Source: Bradysia coprophila (taxonomy: Eukaryota; Arthropoda; Insecta; Diptera; Sciaridae). Taken from it: a stretch of DNA of 64,000 nucleotides. Numbering within the stretch: position 1 is the first letter of the stretch; the number at the start of each line of letters is the position of its first letter. Of this stretch, positions 23,309-35,540 are shown piece by piece. Under the pieces are notes generated by a model. The model made no database searches. It was given only the letters and a program-made list of their open reading frames with translations, and was not told where the DNA came from. The DNA is taken from assembly GCF_014529535.1 (NCBI RefSeq), contig NW_023503376.1, forward strand, positions 5,343,716-5,407,715, in the 5' to 3' direction. Both the position numbers and the translations under genes were made by a program.

Positions 23309-23876
23309 GATGAACGGTTTCTTGTTTTCGTTACGCGATAAATATATTTGTGACAATGTCTTAACACCTCAGTTGTTGAAGATAGCTGTTAACTGGTGGT
23401 TAACTGGGTTACACTTCAAAGACTTTCACACGTCAAAAGTGCTGAATTGCTGAACTTTTTTTTTCAGTTGATTGACTGGAGTGCATTGGCGCACAGAAAA
23501 TATTTTATACCGTGACATGGGTCAAAGTATAATTGTACTCACAACAACGACATTGTCAAATTTAATTCTTCGAATGACATATGACAGATTTACGTGCTGT
23601 AACAACAACGTTTCTCATAATTTTGCACGAAATTCTGGTTGCTGTCTGTGTAGTTTACACCCTTCCATTATTCACGACTATGGTGAAATCGACATCCCAG
23701 CAGATATTTTTCCCATTGACAGTTACTGGCGTTACTGAGTGATTCTCAGTTGTGCGACACACAAGAAAACAAAAAGTGAAATACGCTTAACGGCCACCAA
23801 TAAATTTTCTAGACTAAATTGACTTTTGCTCAGTGAAATTCCGTAGTTTTTACTTGAAATTGTTCGTGGCGTTGCA
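23309..23876. promoter_or_regulatory. Bidirectional promoter interval (TECR / exportin-2)
   Basis: These 568 bases separate the start codons of two divergent housekeeping-type genes. There is no repeat element and no long frame in common with either gene. Both leaders and core promoters must lie here unless further 5' exons exist. No confident TATA box was found. Confidence 0.5.
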
Positions 23877-26800
23877 ATGGAGCTGAACGAAGAAAATTTC
23901 AAACTGATAGCCCAGTATTTACAACATACATTAAGTCCAGACTCGAACATCCGACGACCGGGTAAGTTGCGAGAGGTTATGTTTGAATTGTTTCGCCAGA
24001 AACTGTAATCACACAAGAAATGATTCGATTGTCGTCTTTGAACAGCGGAAAAGTTTCTCGAAAACGTCGAGACCAATCAAAATTATTCGATTTTACTGTT
24101 GCATTTGGTTGGAAAGGATGATGTCGATGGTACAATTCGTATAGCTGGTTCTATTGCGTTCAAAAATTTTGTCAAACGTAACTGGAATGCCCATGCAGTA
24201 AGTGACAGCGGATGCAAAATCTGATGTGGATGCAGACGCTTCATTGTCATTTGTTTCTGTTTTTTTTGCAGGACAGTGATTCGCCGGACCGAATTCACAG
24301 CGATGATCGGTCGGCCATCAAGCAATACATTGTAACGTTGATGTTAAAGTCATCGCCGAGCATACAAAAGCAACTGAGTGACGCCATCAGTATCATCGGA
24401 AAATATGATTTTCCGGAAAAGTGGCCGCAATTGATCACTGAAATGGTGGACAAATTTGCCACCGGTGACTTCAATGTCATCAACGGCGTACTGCAGACGG
24501 CCCATTCGATATTCAAGCGTTATCGCTACGAGTTCAAGTCACAAAAATTGTGGGAAGAAATCAAATTGGTGTTGACGACATTCGCTAAACCGTTAACGGA
24601 TCTGTTGGTCGCTACGATGGATTTGGCGAAAACTCATGCCGGCAATGTGGTTGCCTTGAAGGTGATCTACAGTTCGTTCGACTTGATGGCGAAAGTGTTT
24701 TATTCGCTGAATTCGCAAGATTTGCCCGAGTTTTTCGAAGACAATATGCAGATTTGGATGAATGCTTTCCACGAACTGCTCGTCACCGACGTTCCTTGCT
24801 TGAATACCGGGGTTAGTCATGACATTTTTCGTGCTCTAAAGAGATCTAATTTAAGCAAATCTTTTTCATCTAGGACGAAGAAGAGGCAGGAGTGGCCGAA
24901 CAGCTGCGTTCTCAAATCTGTGATAACTTGGGACTGTATGCGCTCAAGTACGACGAAGAGTTTGGCACATACATGCAGCAATTTGTGACTGACGTCTGGG
25001 AACTATTAGTTAAAACTGGCATCCAAACGAAATATGACTCGGTATAGTGTGACGTCTGTGCACCGTAAGCAATCTTTGGCTTAATTCATCCCTTTGCAGA
25101 TCGTGTCAAACGCTTTGAAGTTTCTATCAATTGTTGCCGATCGTAATCACTACAGAAATCTGTTCGAAGATCCCAAAGTATTGGCTAGCATTTGTGAAAA
25201 GGTCATCATACCTAACATGGACTTCCGAGGTGAGTAGACTGGCGAATTTGAACGGTTTTCGTTCACCGACGACTAACCTCAAAAACCATTCGACTTTTAG
25301 CTTCCGATGAAGAACTATTCGAAGACAGTCCCGAAGAGTACATCCGTCGTGACATCGAAGGTTCGGACACCGAAACGCGTCGGCGGGCTGCCTGTGATCT
25401 AGTGAAAACGTTGTCACAAAATTTTGAGGCGAAAATTTTCGAAATATTCAGCCAATACCTTCAGGTATGATAAATCCCACTTACCTGTATCCTACCTCTC
25501 CTGCCTGTATCGACATTATAACACAGTGATTTGTTACCTTCTGCAGGTTCTGATGGCCAAATATGCTGAAAATCCCGCTCAAAATTGGCGAACCAAGGAC
25601 ACAGCAATCTTTCTGGTCACATCACTGGCTTCACGTGGTGCCACACAAAAGCTGGGCGTAACGCAAACGTCCGAATTGGTGCCAATACCACAGTTCTGCC
25701 AGCAACAAATCGTTCCCGAATTGGAACGGACGAATATCAACGAGCTGCCAGTTATCAAGGCCGATGCATTGAAATTTGTGCTGACATTCCGCAGTGTTCT
25801 CGGTCCACAAACGATGTTGGCGTGTATGCCGTATTTGATTCGACATTTGGGTGCATCAAGCATTGTGGTTCACAGTTATGCGGCGTGTGGCATCGAAAAA
25901 ATTTTACTTCTGAAAGGACCGGATGGTAATCCATTGATATCGAAAGAACAACTGTCTCCCATATCGGCGGAGCTGTTGAGTGGACTGTTTTCCATTTTGA
26001 ACGTACCCGGATCCACGGAAAACGAATACGTGATGAAAGCCATAATGCGCAGCTTCTCAACGTTGGAGGAAGTATCGATGCCGTTCATGGGTGTTGCGCT
26101 ACCACGTTTAACCGAAATTCTAACCATTGTCGCCAAGAATCCATCCCGACCACATTTCAATCACTTTTTGTTCGAAACACTGTCGCTGGCCATAAAAATC
26201 GTTTGCAAGGCCCAACCGAGCGCTGTCAGTTCATTCGAAGAAGCACTGTTCCCGGTATTCCAAGACATTTTACAGCAAGACGTTCTGGAGTTTATGCCGT
26301 ACGTTTTCCAAATGCTGTCGTTGCTACTGGAAATGAGAGAAGAAGCTAAAACACCGATACCGGAACCGTACTGGGCATTGTTTCCCTGCCTCCTGGCACC
26401 ATCACTATGGGATCGATCTGGAAATGTAACGCCTCTGATTCGTTTACTATCGGCATTCATTCGGCTGGGGTCGGCACAGATCACGAAATACGATAAATTG
26501 GTAAGTGAAGGCAGATGTTACTTCCCACGTTCCCACGTTCCCACGTTGTGTAGCTAACGGTCAAATGTTTGAATTACAGAACGCAATCCTGGGCGTTTTC
26601 CAGAAGATGATCGCATCAAAGGCAAACGATCACGAAGGATTCCATCTCATTCAAGTTCTGTTGATGCATTACCCATTGTAAGTCGGGCACGGAAGTGAAT
26701 TCGCTCCGGAAAATATTTGTTTTAATCAAAAATGCATTCCAGCAACGAATTGGAGTCGAGCATTCGCCAGATTTTCGCGTTGCTATTTCAACGTCTCAGT

Positions 26801-28387
26801 CTATCAAAAACGGCCAAATATGTGAAAGGATTCATCGTCTTCCTGTGCTTCTATGCAGCTAAAATTGGCAGTGCCGCATTGGTGGAATTAATCGACAACA
26901 TTCAACCACAGTAAGTTCTTGATTTGGTCGAATAATTTTAGGAAACAAAACCCTTTGTCTAACCCAATCATACTCAGTACAAACAATCACCAAACGTTAA
27001 GCTTTCTTAAGTCGAGGAGTTCAATTGCATCGCAAGTAAAATTGAAATTGACACGACTCGTAAGGTCGGACTTTCATCACATTTTGTGTCTCGATATCTG
27101 TTCTCGTAGGTGTGTCTTTGCATTGACTCTTACTGGCAACAAAGAAGACCCACCCAATCACATCAAATAAATGGAAATTTATTCTGAAGACACGTTGTGC
27201 CATCTAAACCTTAAATTAAGTTCCATTCAACGATAAAATTACCAACGGATCTGCTTCGCATCTGTTCGAATGCAGATGTTGAAAGAGCGATGCCATTATA
27301 GAAGCAATATGGGCATATATCGATGACCTTTGCAGTTACGCTACGTCCGCTGTTCGGATCTCTTACGAACACCTCTCGCAGACATATGTTGCCTTTGTTG
27401 AAATAGTCTTTTGATATAGCGGCAACATAGTCTTTGTTCGTGTACGTATTGCCACATGCAGAGTTGCCCACTTCGAAAATTGTTGCCTCGCCTGAAACTG
27501 GTAATTAAGTGTGTAGGTGGTCGTTCGATAGTCCAATGCAATGTATAGACTTACTAGCATGACAGACAGACTGCATACAGCCGATGACAAAGAGAACTTC
27601 AAAAATTATTTTCATTTTTTCGCTTTGGCCAGTTAAAAGGTCACCGCATCCACTACTCGGTCAGTTGCGAAATGTGTTAGCAAAACGAATTTTCCATTTA
27701 AATACAGTCAAATTGTGTCGTTAAGTGCATCACGATCGAGAAACGTTCTACCAGCGACTGATCACCAGTCATGATTTCTCTATAAATTTACTGAACAGGT
27801 GCACGGTTAACGGAGCTTAATGTTGGGTGTATTACAACCTGAAATGTTGCAAAGCCCGTGTCCATATCTTTCCCTTCAAGAATTCCCTTGACTGTCGTCT
27901 GACAAGCTAACATTACTTCGTTTACAGAATGTTTGGCATGGTAATCGAGCGAGTGCTCATACCTGACCTGGCAAAAGTATCCGGCGAGACAAGTAAAAAA
28001 ATCGTTTCCGTTGGCATGGCGAAAATCCTGTGCGAATGTCCGTCATTGTTGATCAATCCATACCGCAACTATTGGCCAAAAGTACTGGAATCATTGATAC
28101 AAATCTACGAACTGCCGCCCGACGAAGGTCTCTTGGATGGTGATCACTTGAACGACGAAGAAGAAGTTGGATACCAGGCCGCATATTCGCAATTGAATTT
28201 CGCTCAGACAAAACGCCACGATCCATTGGTCGATGTTGACGATGGCCGGAAGTTTTTGATTCAAAATTTGGCAATTCTGTCCTTGTCTCGGCCCGGCGAA
28301 ATACCCACATTAATTGCATCACTGCCGTCGGATCATCAGCAAGCGTTACAGAAATATTGTGCACAGTATGGCATTCAAATTGCTTAA
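23877..28387 (+). CDS. CSE1L: Exportin-2 (importin-alpha re-exporter, CAS/CSE1L)
   Basis: Exons are 23877-23961, 24046-24197, 24272-24811, 24874-25041, 25100-25229, 25301-25464, 25547-26500, 26580-26677, 26743-26910 and 27928-28387, giving 972 residues in frame, the normal length for the family. It binds importin-alpha with RanGTP in the nucleus and returns it to the cytoplasm. Seen: the N-terminal importin-beta-type region (NIRRPAEKFLE, then IRIAGSIAFKNFVKRNW), DFPEKWPQLI, the Cse1 core with DEEELFEDSPEEYIRRDIEGS (split to respect length: residues around 370-390), RRRAACDLVKTL, QNWRTKDTAIFLVTSL, and the C-terminal helical region ending YCAQYGIQIA. AATAAA lies at 28507. Intron 9 (about 1 kb) contains a whole gene on the other strand. 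No damage was seen. Confidence 0.95.
27211..27615 (-). CDS. Secreted single-domain double-psi beta-barrel (RlpA/expansin-like) protein
   Basis: Minus-strand exons are 27615-27555 and 27491-27211, giving 113 residues. The intron is 63 bases with a GTAAGT donor and a TTTCAG acceptor. Residues 1-20 (MKIIFEVLFVIGCMQSVCHA) form a clear signal peptide. The mature part has the double-psi beta-barrel pattern: NSACGNTYTN (30-39), a conserved AAIS (44-47), C57, SVTAKVIDICPYC (71-83, the core D-x-C-P-x-C), then LSTSAFEQM (90-98) and a final G-x-x-V-x-W (W110). The four mature cysteines (33, 57, 80, 83) could form two disulfides. Such domains are common in fungi, bacteria and plants (RlpA, expansin, small secreted or protease-inhibitor-like proteins) and unusual in insects as stand-alone proteins. 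It lies wholly in intron 9 of exportin-2, antisense. A TATTTAAA box is about 80 bases upstream; AATAAA is about 28 bases past the stop. Catalytic activity should not be assumed. Confidence 0.82.
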
Positions 28388-28758
28388 AGGCGCATCGGTT
28401 CTCTGAGGATTTGTTTTTTTTTGTATGTTCTCTGTTTCAATTCTGAACTAATTTTTACGCTTTCGATTATATTCAATGCATTTTTCTTTAAATTAATTTC
28501 GATGGAAATAAAAGGAGTAAAGTCAATATGCTCTGTTTGTATCATTTGTTATCGACGCATCGACGGCAGAATGTTCCACCTAAAGTCGATTTATATTTTG
28601 CTCGACTCTGAGTATGATCGAGATCGTTATTTTATTGTTCGTTCTGCATAAAGAGCATCATTTTGGAAACCGAATGGAGTGTGTCGAAAAGTGACCTCAA
28701 ATAAGAATTAATCCAGAACCTTTGATCTGAAAATTGAAAAAGGAGGTCATTTTGTCGA
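28388..28758 (+). other. 3' untranslated region of exportin-2 and spacer
   Basis: The stop at 28387 is followed by an AT-rich leader-free stretch with AATAAA at 28507-28512. No further frame is supported. Confidence 0.55.
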
Positions 28759-29709
28759 TTTAAGAGTCATATCGCCAAGACTTCAGGTGATTGGGGAACA
28801 AGCCGACTCCGATTTTAATGAGTGATAGCTCGTTGGATTCGTCTTTCAATTCTAGGAAACACGTATCTTTCACTTTTTCTAAAGTTTGGCAAAACGATAT
28901 GATCAAGTGGGAGCAAACGGTTTGCCAAACTTCTGTCGCTTAGCAAATATTGGTCCGATTGAAAAACTAACTACTGTTCCGGAGTCCTGAGGTCATTTGC
29001 TATACGCTAACACTTTATTTGACTAAAATCCTCCGAGAAAAATTTGATAATTTTTCTCTTGATATTACTAACATTGGATCTGATATATTCGTGACATATC
29101 GAAGCGTTTTTCTATTGATAAGGTAAAAGAATAGTAGACGATAAAGAATGACTGCCATAGTACCGTTCCAGATGCTGTTCCAGCTGTAGAGCCCTCAGAA
29201 AGAAGAAAAAAATCTGCATTTTGGCACCAACTTTTTTTCTAACACTTCTGTGGGCTTGCAGCACAAAAGTACTGGGCTCATTTATGTGTGGAACGATAGT
29301 GGGTGAGGCCAGCTACAACACCCCATACTTAGTTCCGTGGAACAACGAAGCTGCAGAGAAGCAGTACTCTCCGAACATTCACTATATTTTAAGTCATAGC
29401 TCTCGTGGATCAACTAGCACCAAGCAGTGCGTATACTATATCTGTAGGTCTTTCCAAGGCCGACAATCGTACAACATTACAATAATTTAAAATAATTTTT
29501 TCTTGAGTTATTGCCGAAAAACTGTTTTCGGTACTCTCTGACATGTGATCACTTTTGAACACTTTTCACAGAAAACAATTTTTTTTTAGAAAAAGTGAAA
29601 GATACGTGTTTCCTAGAATTGAAAGACGAATCCAACGAGCTATCACTCATTAAAATCGGAGTCGGCTTGTTCCCCAATCACCTGAAGTCTTGGCGATATG
29701 ACTCTTAAA
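28759..29709. mobile_element. Element with ~125-bp terminal inverted repeats
   Basis: The left end TTTAAGAGTCATATCGCCAA runs on through GAGTGATAGCTCGTTGGATT and CACGTATCTTTCACTTTTTC, and is mirrored almost perfectly by 29588-29709. No target duplication is obvious. The interior holds an open stretch at 29221-29490 that has no recognisable domain and no good start. Confidence 0.7.
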
Positions 29710-30095
29710 GGCGAACAAAAAGTGCGATTCTTGTGGCCGCCACAGTGGGATGTATCTTTTATTGACTCAAAATGCGGATTCCTTCAGGTCGGTACGTCTT
29801 ATGGAACAATCGTTCGTTTTAAGTAAAGAACTCCCCATCTTTTAAATTTTGTCAGTGAAATTCAGACACAAATTTGCTTCAGTTGTTTTTCAGTTGGTCC
29901 ATTCATACAAGCATACATTCATACAATCACACGCACGGGAATAATCAGTTTTGTAGATCAACTGAACAGTTGAGGCAAATTTCAATGACGTTTCCTGTAG
30001 CAACAATTTTCTTTAAGACTTCAAATCCCTTTATCCAGCCATTAGGTAAAGATTTTAACTCAGATCAAGCTGAAGTAAGTATTACATAACATACA
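29710..30095. other. Short intergenic stretch, nothing recognised
   Basis: Unique-looking sequence between two elements. No exon or hairpin could be supported. Confidence 0.4.
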
Positions 30096-31954
30096 ATCCC
30101 AACAAAAATCTCTTCGAGAAAAGTGTGACGCAGTCTTTGAAGTACAATTTCTAAAATGAATGATATCGCTAGAGTTGACGCTTTCAGCTTCGTTACGCAA
30201 AAATTAAATTGTACACCCAATTTTAGTTCAAACAAGCTGGCTTAGTTTTTCTCATCAGCTGCCAAATAATTTTTACCAAAAAAAAATTTGACTGGAAACA
30301 ACCAAAATTTTACCAAAAAAATCTGCGTCGCATGTGGCAGATAAATTTTCTTGCAGGTCTGTTCCTGAACATCTACCACATGAGACGCAGATTTTTTTGG
30401 TAAAATTTGGGTTGTTTCCAGTCAAATTTTTTTTGGTAAAAATTATTTGGCAGATGATGAGAAAACCTAAGCCTGCTTGTTTGAACTAATTGGGTGTAAA
30501 ATTTAATTTTTGCGTAACGAAGCTGAAAGCGTCAACTCTAGCGATATCATTCATTTTAGAAATTGTACTTCAAAGACTGCGTCACACTTTTCTCGAAGAG
30601 ATTTTTGTTGGGATATCAGTCGTTTTAGAAGTTTTAGAACACTGCTTTTTATAACAGAAAACAGAAATTCGGAAATTTAACGAAATTTGAAAATTCGACG
30701 AAAATCGAAAATTTGACGAAAATCGAAAATTTGACGAAAATCCAAAATTTGACGAAAATCGAAAATTTAACGAAAATCGAAAATTTGACGAAATTCGAAA
30801 TTTGACGAAAATCGAAAATTTGACGAAGAAAGTAACGAGGGGTAATCACTGATTTACTAGCTCAGTAAATCACGGTAAATCACGGTAAATCACGGTAAAT
30901 CACAGTAAATCAAGTAAATCAAAAATGAAGTTTCTACTAAATTTGAATCTATTTACTTCAATTTGTATTAGTTCGTGAAATTTATCCTATATGTTTACGG
31001 CCACATACTTCGAAATGTAATCCAGTGACAATTAAAAATTTTTCAAAAATTTTTCAAAATTTTTTGTGATTTACCGTGATTTACTTGATTTACTGATTTA
31101 CTAGTGATTACCCCCTTGGAAAGTAATTCTCTATCTGCCACCATTCAAGAAATATCTCTAAAACCCCAATTGACCCACCCATTTCCAACTTTCGACATTT
31201 TTCACATATGCCCCTCTGTTCTACTCGTAAAACTCTGAGACTTTGCTGAAGAAAGTAACTCTCTATCTCTCATAACCGAAAAAAATATTAGTCCTTTCAT
31301 CCTACGCTCGAGTAGCTCAAAATTTGGTCACTCTAATCACTCTGGCTCAAACGAATCTGCCCCGATTTTTTTAATTATTTTTTTGTTCGAATCGTGTTAC
31401 GAATACCTTTCATTTGATGGGTCGCACGCGTTTCAATACAGCTAAGCTACAGCCGAAAACGCGTTCCCGACCCTCGAAAACTACACTCAGAAACCACTTC
31501 GAGGCCAATAAAACAAAATTCTGGTTTTTCCTGGGGTAATGGCGTATCACATTTTCATTTTTATGCCCACCCTGAGGCTCCTGCAAAATTTCATGGAGAT
31601 TGGCTGACTGGTTTCCGAGATCGACCGTCGATAGATAGATAGATAGAAACATACAGAGTAAGTTGAAAGATTTTGATTGTTTGGGAAAAGTCAATTTGGT
31701 GAATTTTCTATCAAAATGACCAACTTCAAAACGATGTATCTCCGGCAATTTTAAAGTTACATAGTCGAGTGATAGCTCGTTTTGCTCGTATTTGAAGCGC
31801 GAATAAGATAGAATAGGATTTGTGGTGATACAGGCCAAAGGAAAGAAACTGAAATGTTCGGCTATATATAGTTGCCGCGTCTCAAAAAAATTTCTTCGTT
31901 CTTTTTTTGGAAGTTAGACTGCGTCAAGTCCTCCGCTATCGCTCCGGACATGAT
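30096..31954 (-). mobile_element. Composite fold-back/minisatellite element, copy 1 (inverted)
   Basis: Read on the minus strand, it begins ATCATGTCCGGAGCGATAGC (31954) and ends GATTTTTGTTGGGAT (30096). The same unit lies in + orientation at 46367-48119. Parts in order: a conserved 0.6-kb block with a TAGA/GATA microsatellite, a spacer, the 18-bp TTGACGAAAATC minisatellite (30665-30830), and a long-armed fold-back (30096-30614) with TGTGACGCAG near each end. A 142-codon open frame on the minus strand (31838-31410) is only partly conserved in copy 2 and has no recognisable domain. This copy carries a 283-bp insertion (30836-31118) that copy 2 lacks. Confidence 0.75.
30836..31118. mobile_element. 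hAT-type MITE with 8-bp target duplication
   Basis: The element starts CGAGGGGTAATCACT and ends with an imperfect complement, GTGATTACCCCCTTG. It is bounded by GAAAGTAA at 30828-30835 and 31119-31126. The arms hold repeated GTAAATCA strings. The second composite copy has the uninterrupted single GAAAGTAA target (around 47214-47221 on the complement), which proves the insertion. Confidence 0.8.
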
Positions 31955-31967
31955 GTATGTCATACAC

Positions 31968-33260
31968 AACAAATTCAAATTCAAATTTATTGATCAAGTG
32001 AACAAAAGGAAACACCTTATATTAATGCTCATTGCGAAACATAACTGACGAAAATTAACGCATATGACAAAATGACAAAAAAAAAGAAATTACTCAAAGT
32101 CTTCGAGCTCAATTAAAAGATGTTACAAAATAAAATAGAAAAAAAAGAGAACTGCACACAATGCAATATAGAACTCAGAAAAGGAAAAATTTAAGATAAA
32201 TTTAAACTTACTCACACCATCATCAACCTGATGATCACATCACACCCCTGCAAAGCCTAACAACAGAAAAAACACCGAGCACGTAGGTGGCAGCACACAA
32301 AACAAATGCTCGACTAAGATCTACAACGTCCGGAAAAACGTCACACTAGCATCTTTAAACCTTGACACCGAAGGAAGCGCCCTGACACGAATCGGTATTG
32401 AGTTATATTCGGCCACAGTTCGAACGAAAAACGAGCGATTATACTGAACCGATAAATGCCTGGGCAAAACAAAATTACAACTGCGCACAGAGTTGCCAAC
32501 GCTCAATCTCTCGAAAAGGAAACCGGGTTCACGTCGCCTGACCAGAATATATATAGCAGCACAGCGCCTTACCCTAAGGTACGTCATTAACGGACACCCG
32601 AGAATCTCACTATCGAATCCACGAGTACTGTCATAACGTCTTAGCCGATAAACAAACCGCACACAGGCTGAGAACGCTCTCTCCAGCGATCGAACAGCTG
32701 AGGCAGACAGGTTAGTAGAGTAAACGGAATCACCATAAGTGAAGGCAGGCAAGATCAGAGACTTCACCAAGAGAATTCGAGTCTTAACTGAGAAAAGATG
32801 GCTACTCTGCCAAAGGCTCCGAAGCCTTCCGAAGACCTTCGAGCAAATTTCGCTGACCTGATCCGTGAATGCCAATTTCTTGTCCATCAACAGCCCGAGA
32901 TTCTGTACTTTTTCTACATACGGAACAACCACACCATCCAACAAAATGCATGGAAACGCTTTGGAGAGAAACCTTCCATTCGACTCGGAGAAAATGATGG
33001 CTTGAGATTTCTTTGCATTCAACTTATGACCATTCAACTTGGCCCAACGACTAACAGCGTACAGATCCTGATTTACCTTAAAGACTCCCTCGTTTATCTT
33101 CCTAGCAGCACACGAATGAAATAGCTGCACATCATCGGCAAACATGTGGTGCAAGGAAGCCTTAAGACAACCAGGCAAGTCAACAGGTTGAGGTTGGATC
33201 AGGTTAAAGACAAATAAAACTAAAGTCAAATGAGGAAGGTAGTCAGGAATAATCAGCCTG
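31968..33260 (-). pseudogene. 5'-truncated non-LTR retrotransposon (reverse transcriptase C-terminal part)
   Basis: A minus-strand open frame of about 300 residues (33229-32321, open a little further upstream without an ATG) has the reverse-transcriptase catalytic motif FADDVQLF, followed by LNAKKSQAIIFS, VQNLGLLMDKKLAFTDQV and a C-terminal region of the Jockey/I/R1 type (LVKSLILPAFTYGDSVYS, then a basic region). The N-terminal half of the polymerase and any endonuclease are missing, as expected for 5' truncation. The 3' end has a TTGAATTTGAATTTG tail at about 31990-31970 instead of poly-A. The frame is intact over what remains, so the copy may be fairly young. Confidence 0.8.
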
Positions 33261-33454
33261 GTGCGTGACTTGTTCCGTGTTTTTTCGATGGTAGTAGTAG
33301 AACAATTTTTGCTCAGAATCGTCTAGTAAGGGATTTGATTCCAATATTTACAGTTTTTTAACAAAAGAGGTAACAAATAGGGAATGCAATACCGGTACTA
33401 ATATCGGAAATATTCAATACCGAATACCGGTTTTGACCAAAAAATACCGGTATC

Positions 33455-33545
33455 CCAACAAAAATCTCTTCGAGAAAAGTGTGACGCAGTTTGAGGTACA
33501 ATTTCTGAAATGAATGATATCGCTAGAGTTGACACAAAAGGCGTA
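33455..33545 (+). repeat. Truncated fold-back end
   Basis: About 90 bases starting ATCCCAACAAAAATCTCTTC match the terminal arm of the fold-back at 30096. The copy is cut off after CGCTAGAGTTGACAC. Just upstream are several ATACCGGTA palindromes (33390-33455). Confidence 0.65.
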
Positions 33546-33850
33546 GCATAGCTCAAAATAGAATTTTTTGTCTTCCTACAACGATAGGATAACTTGACTA
33601 GTTTTTATCCAATTTTCAAATTTTTCGTTGGGCTTGAGTTTGTTTACACCAACGTTTTTCCATGGAAGCATGATAACTTGAGTAATTTTTACCAGACCTT
33701 CAAAATTTGCGTTTTATTTGACAGAGAATGAAATTCATGAGGTTAGGTTCACAGATTGGAGTAGTGACAGTGGTGTGATTTTAAACACAACTTTTTTCTT
33801 GAAAACACGTTAAATTGAGTAATTCGCAACGGATTTCTAGAAAAACAAGG

Positions 33851-35540
33851 CATCAGAACAGTCGGAGCGTTTGCTGCGACTTAGCCCCGTACAACCCGTA
33901 ATCCAATTTCGTCCGCAACCATTATACGTCCGTAGCCCTAATAAGCCCGGAACCCTAATACGTCTACAACCCTCTAATGCGTATGTTACCAAAATGCAAG
34001 TCAAGTTACTGAAACTGTTCATTTTTAAAATTGCGCATGGCGCAATTACGAAAGCCCGTACGAAGTACCTTTCAAATAAAACCAACAATTTACGACATTA
34101 TTTTAGAAACCCAAAATTTTTTGCCAACTTTCCATTGGGTATTCAATTACCTCTCAAATAAAACAAAAACTAGCAAAATCGGTTGAGATTTACTCGATTT
34201 ATGTGCAAAAAGCACTTAGGGCCGAGTAGCGGCCTTAGTGCAAGGGCCCAAATTTGAAACTTTTTTTGCCACGTTCTTTTCGGTATTCAATTACCTTCCA
34301 TAGAAAACTAAATCTAGCAAAATCGGATGAGATTTACTCGATTTATGTGCAAATAACACTTAGGGCCGAGTAGCGGCCTTAGTCCAAGGGCCCAAATTTG
34401 AAACTTTTTTCGTCACGTTCTTTTCGGTATTCAATTACCTTCCATAGAAAACTAAATCTAGGAAAATCGGATGAGATTTACTCGATTTATGTGCAAAAAA
34501 CACTTAGGGCCGAGTAGCGGCCTTAGTCCAAGGGCCCAAATTTGAAACTTTTTTCGCCACGTTCTTTTTGGTATTCAATTAGACTCCATAAAAAACTAAA
34601 TCTAGCAAAATCGGATGAGATTTACTCGATTTATGTGCAAAAACGACTTAGGGCCGAGTAGCGGCCTTAGTCCAAGGGCCCAAATTTGAAACTTTTTTAG
34701 CCACGTTCTTTTCGGTATTCAATTACCTTCCATAGAAAACTAAATCTAGGAAAATCGGATGAGATTTACTCGATTTATGTGCAAAAAACACTTAGGGCCG
34801 AGTAGCGGCCTTAGTCCAAGGGCCCAAATTTGAAACTTTTTTCGGCACGTTCTTTTTGGTATTCAATTAGACTCCATAAAAAACTAAATCTAGCAAAATC
34901 GGATGAGATTTACTCGATTTATGTGCAAAAACGACTTAGGGCCGAGTAGCGGCCTTAGTCCAAGGGCCCGAATTTGAAACTTTTTTCCCCACGTTCTTTT
35001 CGGTATTCAATTACCTTTCATAAAAATCTAAATCTAGCAAAATCGGATGAGATTTACTCGATTTATGTGCAAAAAACACTTAGGGCCGAGTAACGACCTT
35101 TGAGCCATCCCAACAAGCCCACATTGCATCTTACCCAAAAACAATGTTCAGCAACTTTGTTCTACTCGTCAATACCTTTCATTTGATATATCACAAGCAG
35201 CTATTGCGTGCGTATTTCGGTAGATATCGGCGAAAGACTGAAAAACACCTATAGGGCCCTAGCTCTGGAAGGGCCGGCCCTACCATCCCCATTTTCGAAC
35301 TTGACCTTACTTTTGTCCATACCAATCGGGGAAAAAAAGAATTTTGAAAAAAGGTTGTGATTTACTCTAGCTAGAGGGGTCACGGACGGACGGACGGACG
35401 GACGGACGGACATTTTTTTTATTGCGGATTTGTCATCTATGAACATAACCAAATGCTTTGCCCTTACTGGCTGCTTCCAATTCGACATGTTACAAACGGC
35501 ATATTAATCTTATAAGCCCCCAGTACTTCGTACGGGGCTA
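33851..35540 (+). mobile_element. TAGCCCCGTACGAA-end element, copy B (144-bp array)
   Basis: It starts CATCAGAACAGTCGGAGCG and ends TTCGTACGGGGCTA, like copies A and C. At 34200-35100 there are tandem units of exactly 144 bp: the string GCCGAGTA begins at 34221, 34365, 34509, 34653, 34797, 34941 and 35085. Units from the third on alternate between an ATTAGACTCCATA form and an ATTACCTTCCATA form, so the true period there is a 288-bp dimer. The right third holds a (GGAC)n run at 35390-35412. There is no coding capacity. Confidence 0.8.

Noticed and set aside
29221..29490. 89-codon frame within the 28759-29709 element
   Set aside because: It has only a TTG start, no domain and no similarity to a transposase.
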